DNA of 64,000 nucleotides from Colletotrichum lupini (taxonomy: Eukaryota > Ascomycota > Sordariomycetes > Glomerellales > Glomerellaceae), in the NCBI RefSeq assembly GCF_023278565.1, contig NC_064678.1, positions 62,001 to 126,000 of the forward strand, read 5' to 3'. The translations under genes and the position numbers were made by a program. Positions 24,809 through 35,018 of this stretch are shown here, in pieces. How positions within the stretch are numbered: the first letter of the stretch is position 1; the number at the start of each line of letters is the position of its first letter. A model generated the notes under the pieces. It was given only the letters and a program-made list of their open reading frames with translations, ran no database searches and was not told the origin of the DNA.

Positions 24809-25422
24809 GTTTGTGGTGTCAGGCTTTGGCGTGATGAAAATGTCTTCCCCTCCGTAAACAATTAGCTATTGTGGTCGATAAGGCAGGGAATGTTGACCCC
24901 TCAGCGGGCTTTTGATGTCTTATCCATAATTGTGCATCTCCGCCTTGGGGCATGGCACGCTGAGTAACATGCTTTGAGCGTTGGATCGGCCCACTTGTTG
25001 TGGTCACTGCCGAGCTATCTAACAGCGCCGCCCGGCCAAAGTGGAGCCGTCCGGACACTCATTGCCGGACGTGACGGAGCAGCCAACGCTCCCGCCCCCC
25101 GGGAGCCTTTCCTTGCGTCAGCCATCTGAGAAATTTCAACAATCTTAGCGAGCTCAAGAGTGGCCTGTATTTGTTCAAATTCAACGGAGAACGGAGCATC
25201 GAAGAAGAGGCGACTCGCGCCCCAGTAGCTGCAACAAATGTCTGTGGGAGTCCGTGTACGCAGATTCACCTATGCCCATGGCACGTGGGAAAGTCATGAA
25301 CAGATATGGGTTCCATTGAGACATGCTTGTAATTCTATCATTGATTCATGGGTGTGGGGCATGGCTTGTCAACCATTGCTCAAGCCTTTTGCATCGTCCT
25401 CAGCGTAGCAAGATCCTGATGT
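24809..25422. other. Intergenic region, SDR promoter and aminopeptidase 3' flank
   Basis: 614 bp between two minus-strand genes. It holds the SDR promoter; short ORFs here have no support. Confidence 0.6.
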
Positions 25423-26946
25423 TTACATTAGATCGTCGCTTGGTCTGCCTAACTTGGTTACGTTTGCGTTCGAGAGAACCTCAAGAGCTGCGAGGCTGAA
25501 TTGGAAATGGCGTTCAAGCGTTTCTTTCTCGATCGTCTCCAATGTCTGCAATCAAGATTAGTGCCCGACTTTCGGCGTGGCTATAAAAAGTTTCGGTGGA
25601 ACTGACATCTTTATCAGTGTGAATTCTGTCGTTGCCGATTGGGTCACGATCGGCAGTAATGAAGGCCGCAGCTATGATACCATCGTCAACTAAAATCAAA
25701 CAAGAAGGAAACGTCGCGCTTACGGTACTTGTTATTGTGAGCGCTTGCATGATCGGAACAGGCGTAACCGCAAGAAAAGCTCAGTGTTGCGATGCCGCGC
25801 TGCTTCGCAATGGTGCGGAGGACATGTGTGAGGCGCGGGTCAATTTTGTCGCCACCAAGAGATACCTTGTCAGTGGAAGAGAATCCCAGCATATCGTGGT
25901 TCAGCATGGCAACCACCGTCTTGTTTTTGACCTTGTAATCGTAGAAGATCTCTGAAGAGCCAAGCAAACCGACCTCTTCTGCGGCATAGAAGTGGAACTC
26001 AATTGTGTTGCGAAGAGGCTTCCAAGGCTCGGTTTCCTTGTGACTCGTCTTTTCTGCTAGTGTCCGGAGAAGTTCAAGTAGCACGACCGTTCCAGAAGCA
26101 TTATCGTCGGCTCCCGGAGCATAGCCACCAGGCTTTCTTGAAATGGAGTCGAAGTGGGCGCCGAAGACAACTGTTCAGAGGGTCAGCAGAGCCATCTAGA
26201 AGGTCAAAGACAGGCTCACCGATGTCCGAGGTAGCTCCGGGTAGCTTGGCAATAACGGAGGGCTGCTTGGTGGCGTTGTGCGCGAACGCGGCGGATTCGA
26301 TATGCGGGTTGACCAAGGCAACGATTCTCTCAATACTTTCGAGGATCCATTCGGCAGCTTTCGTGCCGTTTTCCACCCGATGATCTCTGCTCCAAAACCT
26401 GCGATTCTAGTCAGGACATGAAGCAAGATTGGAGTCAGTCTTCTTTACTCGGTCATTGTCTTGAGTTGACGCATTGCACGTTCAGTATTGAACGGTGTCG
26501 GTTGCTCAGCAGAGGCCATAGATCGGCCATCAAGTTCGCCCTGCATCCAATCTGACCCTCGCTGAGCCAAGTCAGCATTCAGGTCGAGTGTGTTGAGGTA
26601 TTGACTGAAGTCATGATCAGGAGTGGATATCATTTCGAGAACTTCTTCGTCCTGAGGAGATGTCAGTCAAATCAACTTTTTGAATGAATAGAACCGAGCC
26701 GGGTTCAAGAAAGCTTACCTTGATGTCAGTGATGTCGATGAAACGGACACCGCTCTCGATCAACACGTCTTTGTCCGCATCGGTGACCCATGATCCAGGA
26801 TCAGCTGGGGATGTTTTGACAAGCCGAAGGGTAGAATCAGTATGGGCGAATAAGAATCGTGAACCCTGTTGGTGGCTTGGTGCAGGTGAGGTTGCTACGA
26901 AGGATGCCAATGCTGCCAAGACAGCAATGTAGCGGGTTGATACCAT
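25423..26946 (-). CDS. Secreted M28E leucine aminopeptidase
   Basis: Six exons: 26946-26719, 26651-26449, 26398-26220, 26170-25724, 25671-25607 and 25545-25423, giving 414 aa. All five introns are GT..AG and 49-67 nt; acceptors were chosen to keep the family alignment. An N-terminal signal peptide is seen (MVSTRYIAVLAALASFVATS), followed by a propeptide-like region. Co-catalytic zinc ligands fit the family: His209 and Asp211 region (FGAHFDS), Asp226 (ADDNASG), Glu268/269 (AAEEVGLLGS), Asp296 (NHDMLGF) and His370 (IHTDKDT). A CGYAC pair could form the disulphide known in fungal Lap enzymes, and KYPAAF follows it. It releases N-terminal residues from peptides outside the cell. The frame is intact. 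Confidence 0.94.
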
Positions 26947-27654
26947 GCTGGATGTCGCTTCGCGTCTGTGTAGACGGACTGGAATAGTCTAACGGACAGA
27001 TAAGCAGGCGGTACTCTGATCGGAGATGGGATTGGAAGAACGAGCTCGTGGATGCCGGGTAGTTGTAAGGAATGAACTTTATGTAGAATAATCAGGTAGA
27101 GTAACTGCTTTCTGCTCAGCAGGGCGGGATGCAAAATCTCGGGTGGGATGTGTTGGTGATGAAGCTGGTGCAGAAGATTTCGGACGTTGGTGGGCGTTCT
27201 CTGCTAAGGTTCTTTGGTACAATGAGACGGAAGCGAGGGCTTCCATTTACTCACATGGAAGGTGAGGCATAGAAAATACTTTCAGTCTTGCCAGACTCGC
27301 CATGTTGTTGCAAGGGGAAGGCATCACGTCGTTAGGTACCTTCCATGGCTACGTACCTTGGGCATTTTGCTTCAAATGCGGGCAGGTACCTTAAGTGCGT
27401 CAGTTACGTACTGTTCTTTGCAACCGACAATGGCAGGTGCCAGCATCTCAAGTGCCTTCTATACCTAACCACCTCATCCAAAGTACCTACCTAGGATAAA
27501 CATGTCCTGGCATTGAGTTAAGGGAAAGAACTCTGAATGCCATGAACAACACTACGCTATCTCATGACTTGCTTGGCCAGTTCAACAAGCGGCCAAGAGG
27601 AGAATGAGCATTAATATCTCGATGAACATGATTTCGAATGCCATCGTCGATTCA
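26947..27654. promoter_or_regulatory. Upstream region of the aminopeptidase gene
   Basis: 708 bp between the aminopeptidase start and the old P450 stop codon. It has repeated GGTACCT/TACCTACCTAGG-type motifs (around 27335-27395 and 27480-27500), common in Sordariomycete intergenic DNA. No ORF is supported. Confidence 0.45.
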
Positions 27655-27751
27655 TTACTCACGGAAAACTAGGTCTACACTACCTCGAGGCGCAAGTGTG
27701 ATCTCACTTGCCATGCGTGGCCTCGACCTCACAAATTCCTCTACCGAGTCG
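27655..27751 (-). pseudogene. Detached 3' coding end of the P450 gene
   Basis: On the minus strand, reading on from the MITE target duplication, the P450 frame continues for about 32 codons and ends in TAA at 27655-27657, with a P450-like terminal strand (MASEITLAPRG..). The frame is exactly that of the P450 exon on the other side of the MITE, so this was its original C-terminus. Confidence 0.8.
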
Positions 27752-27759
27752 GGCCCCAT

Positions 27760-28202
27760 CAGCGCTTATACCCAAACAAACAAATCAAATATGAGGTTCA
27801 TATTTGATTGTTTGGCTGATTTCTCGCGCCATATTTGATTGTTTGATAAATTTGACAAATATTTGATTGATTTGACTGATAAGTTATCATAGAGTGAAAC
27901 TGAATATTAGACGAGTAAATGGTATAGTTAGTGGAAGCGGCGCCGTAGGCGGCGAATTTTTTGGGGCGGCTCCACTTTAATTCCGGAGGTCCGGTGTTCG
28001 AATCCGGGTCCGGGCGGCCCCTTTTTTCCGTATTTTCTCGGTATATTATTGGTATATTCGGGTCCACCCTTAGATTCTAGATTTGATCAAATATATCAAA
28101 TATACGGGCTAGAATATTTGATTGTTTGACTCGCTGAAATTCCTATATTTGACTGTTTGTTTGACTTATTTGTTTGATTGATTTGAATGGGTATGTGCGC
28201 TG
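27760..28202 (-). mobile_element. 443-bp non-autonomous hAT derivative (MITE)
   Basis: The ends CAGCGCTTATACCC and (reverse complement) CAGCGCACATACCC are flanked by the 8-bp duplication GGCCCCAT (27752-27759, 28203-28210). Its left about 100 bp match the right end of the 3.2-kb hAT copies in reverse, and its right about 80 bp match their left end, so it is an internal-deletion relative lying in the opposite orientation. Unlike the full copies it still has many CA/TG dinucleotides and a GC-rich core, so it escaped heavy RIP. It is inserted in the last coding exon of the P450. Confidence 0.93.
27964..28027 (+). ncRNA. tRNA-like 3' half with B box and T-run in the hAT MITE
   Basis: A B-box-like TGTTCGAATCC lies at 27995-28005, flanked by CCGG/CCGG pairing, and a T6 run at 28022-28027 could stop RNA polymerase III. 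It sits about 200 bp from the same transposon end, and in the same relative orientation, as the 77-nt tRNA-like unit of the full hAT copies. A full cloverleaf is not obvious. Confidence 0.3.
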
Positions 28203-29807
28203 GGCCCCATGCCTCTGTTCTCCCAGCCAATTGCCATGGACTCCGAATCTTTAGACATTGGTTCTTGTCTCACTTCAACACTTCTGTATTGTTGAAACAC
28301 ACGAACCAAGACGTACGCCATCTCAGTCAGAGCTAGCTGCTGCCCGATGCATATCCTCGGCCCACCATTGAACGGAATATACGTCCATGGACGAGGTGTC
28401 CAAGTTTCCCATCGACGGGGATAGAAGTCTTGGAGTGGATACTTGTATGAATTGAGATCATCTCGCAATTGAAGGATATGCGTGGAATAGATGATCTGGG
28501 TACCCGATGGAACTCCTACGGGGTCATTCCCGTCTAGCCCACCTCCACGTGGTAGACTGGTGTCTTTTGAAGCAGCTCTGATGTTGAAAGGTGCGTTGGG
28601 ATATAGCCGAAGAGTCTCATTCAACACGTGCGTGACGAACGTCATGCTCTTGAGGTCGTCATAAGTTGGTAGACGAGCTCTGGCACCAACGCCCAACTTG
28701 TTCTCGATCTCGCGGCGAAGCTCGGCAAGTACCTCGGGACTCTTCGCGAGCTCAAAGAAAGCCCAGGACATTGTAGCTGCAGTGGTGTCTCGGCCAGCGA
28801 TCAATATCGACACCATTTCATCACGCAGATACCGAGCGTCTCGAGAGACACCAGCGCATGCATGAAGAAGTGTCCATCCGTGGTCTGTCTTGTCTATCTC
28901 CGCTAGCTCCGCATCCGACATTGATATTGCCTTCTCGATGCTGGGACCCATAAACTTATCCAAGGCCTCTAGGTCTTTGCGGAATCTGCGGCGCGGAACG
29001 AGGAAGTTCAGAGGGCCCAATCGCTCAATCAAGGACTGAGTGTGGCGGATACGCTCGAATGCTTCAAAGACGGCGTCATCCTCTTCGCTTGTCAGAGAAT
29101 CCACCTGTCTTCCGAGGGAAAAGTCTGCCGATACATCAAGCGCAAATCTGCTTAAGATGTCCTTCATATCCACACAATGGCCACCAGCTAATGCTGGAAG
29201 CATATCCTGGATATGACGCTCAAAACAGACGAGGTCACTAACTCGTTGGCGGGTGAAGAGAGATCGGAGACGTTGGCGCGAGGCATGCCAAGCGTCACCG
29301 TCAACGTTGAAGATGCTATTTCCCATGAGTTCAAACCAATCTGCTCTGAAGCGCTGACCCTTTCCAAAGTCGCTGAATTGAGTTGCCAGCATGGCTCGAA
29401 TATTCTCGGGATCGGCAGTGAAAATTGCACGCGACCCTATCAAGGAGACCTCAAACGTGTATGGGTTCTTCTTCCCCTGGCCTGATCGGAGAAACGCATT
29501 ATGCATGAATTTGAGGTTTTGATCCTGTAAGGCATGAGTGGTGATGGACCATAGAAAATGCAAGCCGGACAACACGCCTAATTTAGCGTTAGTCATCATC
29601 AAGAATAGTAGCTTGAGATTTCGGAAACTAACCAAACGGCGTATATGACTTGTATCTCGACGCGTGCCCTCCATGACGCCGAATCCTCCTTTCTTCGTCA
29701 ATGAACTTAGCAATCCTTCGTAGGATGACGAGGAACAGTAGCCCAAGGACAAGCCATTCTGTATATGACCCAAGGAAACCATCCTTGATGTGACTGGGTT
29801 TGCTCAT
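28166..29807 (-). pseudogene. Cytochrome P450 (CYP52-like clan), C-terminus replaced by MITE sequence
   Basis: Two exons, 29807-29633 and 29577-28166, with intron 29578-29632 (55 nt), encode 528 aa. The ATG at 29807 gives a membrane anchor (WLVLGLLFLVIL, about 19-30), a basic linker and RRHGG...PFGVLSG, as in CYP52/CYP539-type enzymes; the longer unspliced ORF starting at 29782 has neither. I-helix AGRDTTA about 319, ExxR in ETLR about 377, and heme loop FNGGPRICIGQ with Cys about 468 are all present. The last 11 residues and the stop (28166-28168) come from the MITE, and about 32 native residues are cut off (see 27655-27751). The catalytic core remains, so some activity cannot be excluded. 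It is divergent with the second P450 and probably part of the PKS cluster. Confidence 0.92.
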
Positions 29808-30495
29808 AGCTGCGAGTCGCTAAATTTTGAAGAGGTAGAGACTGAGCTCAGGGATCTGGTGCGAGATCCGAAATACAGAGGACTAATACCGAGGAAAGAT
29901 TCTTCTTGACTTCTATAGCCGTTGATCTCATCATCAGGACAATGACGGATGCCAAATCTGGTCTTTTGTCCGAGATACTCGGTCTTGAAAGCCCGGAAAG
30001 CATGCAGTAATTTTTTCTTGCCGATTGCTACTGTCTTATCGGAATAAGAGATCGAAACATACTTCGACAAACGTCTCGGGGAGAGGGGTGAATTGCGAGT
30101 CCGCGGTAGAGCCTGAGGTGTAACCAGTGACATGGCTAGACCAAAACGGATGATTCTCTTCGAGGAGGATGGCATGCTGAGAATCGGAAAATGTGTTATG
30201 GAGTCGACCTTGCGAGCATGGGTCAGCCGGCAGACAAAGTTTGATATAATTGACTTCCGGTATCATGCAACATACCTGCGGAACGCAGCGGAACTATCAG
30301 GCGACGGAACCAAGGCAGAGCAGGGGCCTCCTCCGGAGACGCTTCCCGGAGGAATCAAACCTTACGACGTGATCTGAGTAGTGCGCTACCACTCATAAGA
30401 ATTTCGCTTCAGGGAAAGAAAGAGGCTTCGTGGACAGCGTGAGGATACATGCAAGAAAAACTGCTCTGAGACTATTGCAAGCACCAAACCTGAAG
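29808..30495. promoter_or_regulatory. Bidirectional promoter between the two P450 genes
   Basis: 688 bp between divergent starts (29807 minus, 30496 plus), with no supported ORF. Divergent sharing suggests co-regulation. Confidence 0.55.
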
Positions 30496-32346
30496 ATGTC
30501 GACAAACGGTTTCGTTGCTCTTTGTCTGTTTGGGCTCTATACTATGTACACCATATCGTGTCTCATTCGAAACATCACCGTTGCCAAGACTATTGGTATT
30601 CCGGTTGTCTGGAGCCCCATAAGCCCCTTCAACTCATTCTGGATCATCTTCAACAAACGAGTTGCACCAATCTTTCAGCGCCTTCCTCTAGGCATGGGCG
30701 ATTGGACCACGTACAATACTCTTGATTGGACATGGGTTGACCGGACACATGGCAACTCTGAAGTTCATGACAAGCATGGCGACACCTTCGCTCACGCCAC
30801 GCCGAGAGAAGTTGAGATTCACACTCGGGATCCTGCAGTAGCTATTCAAGTGCTTCGGAAGCAGGCGAACGACTTTCCCAAGATAAGCCATTACGCCAGC
30901 AAGTGTACACTATCTCATGAGGTCAAGTGCTGCTCTTTTTGGCTGACCAATCTTTCGAAGAAATCCTAGACGTACTGGGCACGAGTCTGGTATCCTCAGA
31001 CGGCCATGATTGGACTCGTCACCGGAAGGCGACTGTCGCCACTCTGAGCGACAGGACCAATCGTCTCGTGTGGGCAGAAGGCGTCCGACAGACTCAGCAA
31101 ATGATTCATCATTATCAACACACTTCACGGGGCCTAATTTGCGATCCTGTGGACGATGTCCGCGAACTTTACCTTCATGTCTTCACTAGCGTTTGTTTCG
31201 GCTTTACGTATGACTTCAAGCAGCCCGAAAAAGACTGCATTCCAGAAGGACACTCGCGAAGCTACAGGCACTGTCTCCACACCAGTCTCAAGGATATTCT
31301 CATCCTTCGGCTTGTGCCAAGTTGGGCTATGAGATTTCCTTTCCTGCCACAGAGGATTAAGAACTTCCGAGATGCTGTGGCTGAGATGCGGCAGTATCTC
31401 GATGAAATGATCAGCGACTGCAAAGACAATCTTAGAGGCAGCAGGGAAAAGACGCAGAATGACAACTTACTTAGCTTTATGGTAAAGAGGAACAGAGATT
31501 TGGAAGTCGAAACTCTCATGTATAAATTCAAGGATGATGGATCGCATGCCTTACTGACAGAGTCTGAGATTCGTGGAAATCTATTTACCTACTCACTTGG
31601 AGGACATGAGTCTTCTGCACATACGCTGACGTTTGCAATCTATCTCCTGGCAGCTTTACCAGAGCAGCAAGCTTGGCTTATGGAAGAGATTGATGAGGTT
31701 CTTGGTGGCAGACCAGATTGGGAGTCGCAGGATGCTTTCATGGATATTTTCCCTCGTTTGAAAAGGTGTCAAGCCGCCATGGTAAATAGGCCTGAATTCA
31801 CCTCCGGGGCGATTTTCAAGATCAGGTCTGACACACTTATAGAACGAGACACTCCGATTGTAGCCTTCGGTCACAGTCCTTCCCAAATGCACCGGGTCGA
31901 AAGCAACGACTTTGCTTGTTGGTAGCGAAGATCATCGCATCCCAGCAAACGCCAATGTCTTTGTCAACATGCCTAGCATTCAGGTACACCAACCCGTATG
32001 GGGAACCGATGCAATGCACTGGAAACCTGATCGATGGATCATGACAAGCGATCACATGAAGGGTCTGGACAGCGAACAACTCAAAGCACCTCCTGATGGC
32101 GCTTTTCTCCCGTGGAGCGAGGGGAAACGGGCTTGTCCGGGCAAGAGATTCTCCCAGGTTGGCTTTGTTGCAGCACTTGCGACTCTCCTCTACAAGCACA
32201 GACTTGAAGTCATACCCAATGCTGAAGAAAGCCTCGAAAACGCTAGGGAAAGGATCATTGAAGTTGTAAACGACACTTACGCCGTCATGACTGTCCATAT
32301 GCACAAGCCTCTCTCTGTTAGAATCGGGGTTCTCAAGAGAAGCTAG
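30496..32346 (+). pseudogene. Second cytochrome P450 with nonsense codon after ExxR
   Basis: Three exons, 30496-30904, 30970-31781 and 31843-32346 (introns of 65 and 61 nt with CTGAC branch sites), represent 574 codons. It has an N-terminal membrane anchor (about 5-25), a DFPK motif, VSSDGHDWTRHRK (C-helix region), I-helix SLGGHESSAH (about 346), ExxR in NETLRL (408-413), and heme loop PWSEGKRACPG with Cys about 505. Codon 414 is TAG (31861-31863) directly after NETLRL, where the family has Trp or Tyr; the frame then continues with PSVTVLPK to the natural stop at 32344-32346. A TGG-to-TAG change is a CpA-to-TpA transition on the other strand, the RIP-type context. The predicted product lacks the heme-binding Cys, so it would be inactive. 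Confidence 0.9.
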
Positions 32347-33027
32347 GAATCAATATAGCTTCAATTTGAACTATTTGACTTATTGCTTCACTCGAAACCG
32401 AGTTACGATAACGTAGAACGCCACTTAATACATTCCCTTAGATGCAAGTTATATGTAAGTTAGATGTAAGTTAGATGTTAGTAAGTTATATTTTTGAGAT
32501 AAATGGTGTTTCCCCCCAATTGAACTACTTCGGTGTCTTCAAATCTCTTCGGTTTACGTATGTACACAGGATCAAGTTGCATGTATAATTACAGATGGTT
32601 CTTCAATCGGCGATATTCACTGGATGACTTGGGCGACGAGTACCTATAACGCTACACTAACAATTTTTCGGGGTATATTGTTGCGCTTTTTTTGCTCTAA
32701 ATTCAAGACTCTCATCCTCGTTGTTATTATTGGATATACTATTTCTAGGGGTTGGCAAATCCTTTTCCCTTTGTCGCGGCGACTTTTCTGCCATTTACAG
32801 CACATCGGCGAAATTGTTCCTCCGACAACTTGGATCCTAACCACCAACCCCTGATAGAAAGATTACGTGAGGCCGGATTAGACTGGATTCAGTCCCGGGT
32901 TAAGGCTAGATCGTAAAAGCCGGAGTCAGGCTTGCTCTATAAAGATCGGCTCTCCTGGCCAGTCATTAAATCCTAGGACAACTGAATCGGTCCGTAATCA
33001 ATCCTCGCATGCTCGGTAACCCCAAAT
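32347..33027. other. Intergenic region
   Basis: 681 bp between the P450 stop and the DUF4267-like gene. It contains a 76-codon ORF (32624-32854) with one hydrophobic stretch and no family match I recognise, and a small tandem of TTAGATGTAAG-like units near 32445-32485. Otherwise promoter-like. Confidence 0.5.
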
Positions 33028-33435
33028 ATGTCAACCTTCATTACGCCTGCGAATTTTGCGGCCACTGTTGGGCTAGCCGCAACCATGATGGGCTCCATCG
33101 TCACGCTAAAACCAGAACTCGGCATCAAAATGTGGCACTTCGATATTGCGTCCTCCGAGGATTTCAAGGATCCAAAATCGGAAAATAGGAGTCTGATCTT
33201 GGACGAGCTGCGCTTGTTCGCCATACGCGAGTTCTTCATTGGAGCAAGCCTGTTTGCGGCAGCATACTTCGGCAACCACAAGACCTTAGCTGCGATGTGC
33301 TTGCTTGGGGTCCCGGTGGTCACTATTGATGGCATTGTGCAGCGGAGACAGGCACCCAAGGCGGATTGGTGGGTTCATTTTGCGTTGGCGCCGGTGTTCG
33401 CTGGGTTAGGTGTTGCGTCGTGGAGGCAGCAATGA
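33028..33435 (+). CDS. Small membrane protein, DUF4267-like
   Basis: A single exon, 135 aa, starts at ATG 33028. It resembles fungal DUF4267 proteins, which are small integral membrane proteins of about 130 aa with four hydrophobic helices; the function is unknown. Hydrophobic stretches lie near 8-25, 74-86, 88-102 and 114-130, with a conserved-looking RLFAIREFFIGAS. Such proteins are often found beside fungal biosynthetic genes. The frame is intact. The family call is from memory of the pattern and should be checked. Confidence 0.7.
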   Translation: MSTFITPANFAATVGLAATMMGSIVTLKPELGIKMWHFDIASSEDFKDPKSENRSLILDELRLFAIREFFIGASLFAAAYFGNHKTLAAMCLLGVPVVTIDGIVQRRQAPKADWWVHFALAPVFAGLGVASWRQQ

Positions 33436-34073
33436 TTGGGTTCGCTTCCCTCGGGGCGCGGCTTTGGGTCATGTGGCGTGCTTGGCATAAAACAGTGTGG
33501 TTGAGTCGAGCACGAGAAACTTTGGATCTATGGTTGAGTTGGCTGAATCTCAAGTTGAAGCACCTACAGAGGGGAGGATTTTCCACGCGTTCGCGGCGGA
33601 AAGATTTGGCTCTCAAAGTCATCAGCCATGGCTCACACACTGTCAGGGGCTGTCGGAGCATTTAAAGCGGGTATATGAGCGCTAGCTTTGGTCATGCAAA
33701 CTTCTATCTTTAGGCAATGTCCAGGCCCTCTTCCTCCTCCGCTAGCATATGATCCTACGCTTGTGACCGGAACGACTGAAGTCCTTCTGTTTCCGCCTCT
33801 TCTGTCAGTCGCGCTTGTGGCCCTCCGTTCATTGCAGTCTGCGGTGCTGCGGTGTAAACAAAATCACGAACGATGCCCTTGGGAGCCCACAGCCACACCC
33901 GACCGATACCTAATAGATCATGTGCTATGGAAGCATCTCGGGCATGTGCGTCTCCTTACCTTAGTAAAATGGGGCAGGAAATCACAAAGTGAAAGCTAGA
34001 TTAAGGAAGGCTCATAACTAAACATTTGGCCTATCAAATCTAGTCAGCTTTCTTTTGCCAATCCTACAGCCAG
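33436..34073. other. Intergenic region between convergent genes
   Basis: 638 bp with several short ORFs, none supported. 3' flanks of the DUF4267-like gene and the methyltransferase. Confidence 0.55.
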
Positions 34074-34805
34074 CTATATACTTCGAGCCCTCGGTGCCTT
34101 TGCCTCAAAGAGAAGGGTTGTCCCAACCATCTGCCAGTCTACGTACTTGAAACCGGCCTTGAGTGGCTCAACTATGTCAGCTGCGTAATCTTTGTTATTG
34201 TGGAAGACGCCCAAAAGATTGTGCCAGAACATGAGGAACCTTCCAAAAGCATTGTGTTTCACTCCACCGCCCAATACTGTTGCACCAACCAGAACACCAT
34301 CTGGTTTCAAAAGCCGACCTAGCCCTGCCATAGCCTCTCCTTTTCGCTTGGAACTCCCAGGGAGACAGTGCAACAATAACATACAAGAAATGACGTCGAA
34401 CTGTCCGTTGCTACCCATATGCAGAGATGAAGGTAGTTGCGAGGTATGGCGATCGCCAAGCACAAAGACGTCAGCTTGAACTGTGTCAACGATGACGTCG
34501 GGATGTGCCAGTTGAATGCGGTGTTGAGCCTCGGCTAGAGGGTTTTGATTGATGTCGACCAGAAAGATTATCGAATCAGGAGGAAGAGGCGCCCTCTGCA
34601 TGAAAAAGCCAGTGCCGACGCCGATATCCAGCAGTCTTGCATTAGGTTTGACAAGGGAGGAAATGTGCTTGCTATAGTGACCTGAGAGGACGTCTCTAGG
34701 ACATCCCCAGGCTAATGGACAGTAGAAGCCGAGGACAAGGGTATCGTAGAGCCATCGTAGAAACAGTGGGAAATAGACAGCGTTGCTAAGGGTGCTTGCA
34801 GACAT
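34074..34805 (-). CDS. Class I SAM-dependent methyltransferase
   Basis: A single exon, 243 aa, with its start at 34805. Motif I LDIGVGTGFF lies at 59-68, the acidic residue after the second strand is in LVDINQN, motif II is FDVISCMLLLHCLPG, and motif III is LLKPDGVLVGAT. It begins with a hydrophobic region (YFPLFLRWLYDTLVLGFYCPLAW) that could touch a membrane. It is a Methyltransf_11/25 type, of unknown substrate, and plausibly a tailoring enzyme for the nearby PKS. The coding frame is intact. Copia B is inserted 8 bp before the start codon, so the native promoter was displaced 7.2 kb away and the gene may be silent. Confidence 0.9.
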   Translation of the reverse strand: MSASTLSNAVYFPLFLRWLYDTLVLGFYCPLAWGCPRDVLSGHYSKHISSLVKPNARLLDIGVGTGFFMQRAPLPPDSIIFLVDINQNPLAEAQHRIQLAHPDVIVDTVQADVFVLGDRHTSQLPSSLHMGSNGQFDVISCMLLLHCLPGSSKRKGEAMAGLGRLLKPDGVLVGATVLGGGVKHNAFGRFLMFWHNLLGVFHNNKDYAADIVEPLKAGFKYVDWQMVGTTLLFEAKAPRARSI

Positions 34806-34813
34806 GGTGTGAG

Positions 34814-35018
34814 TGTTAGTATCCCTATTACAGGGTAGTTAGTTCGAACCGTAGTTAACAAAGAGATTAATTAAACTATATAAATATCTGCGTAGTAAGT
34901 ATAAAAAAGAGGTTTTAACTATAGGTTAGGCTAGCTACGATAATCGTAAATAGGGCCCCTAATTAGCCCCTATATAGTCGGCTATATATTACAGTTAAAT
35001 TAGACTTCTAATTTAATA
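34814..35018 (-). repeat. Left LTR of Copia B
   Basis: 205 bp, TG start preserved, matching 41815-42019 end to end with C/T and G/A differences. TSD GTGAG lies immediately left, 4 bp from the methyltransferase ATG. Confidence 0.92.

Noticed and set aside
25690..25723. 34-nt intron in the aminopeptidase
   Set aside because: Too short and inserts extra residues; the acceptor 18 nt further on gives the family motif KYPAAF.
29633..29782. Unspliced start of the P450 at 29782
   Set aside because: Lacks a membrane anchor; splicing 29578-29632 with ATG 29807 gives the anchor and the RRHGG motif.
32624..32854. 76-codon ORF with a hydrophobic stretch
   Set aside because: No homology recognised and no cluster or exon context; mentioned in the intergenic entry only.
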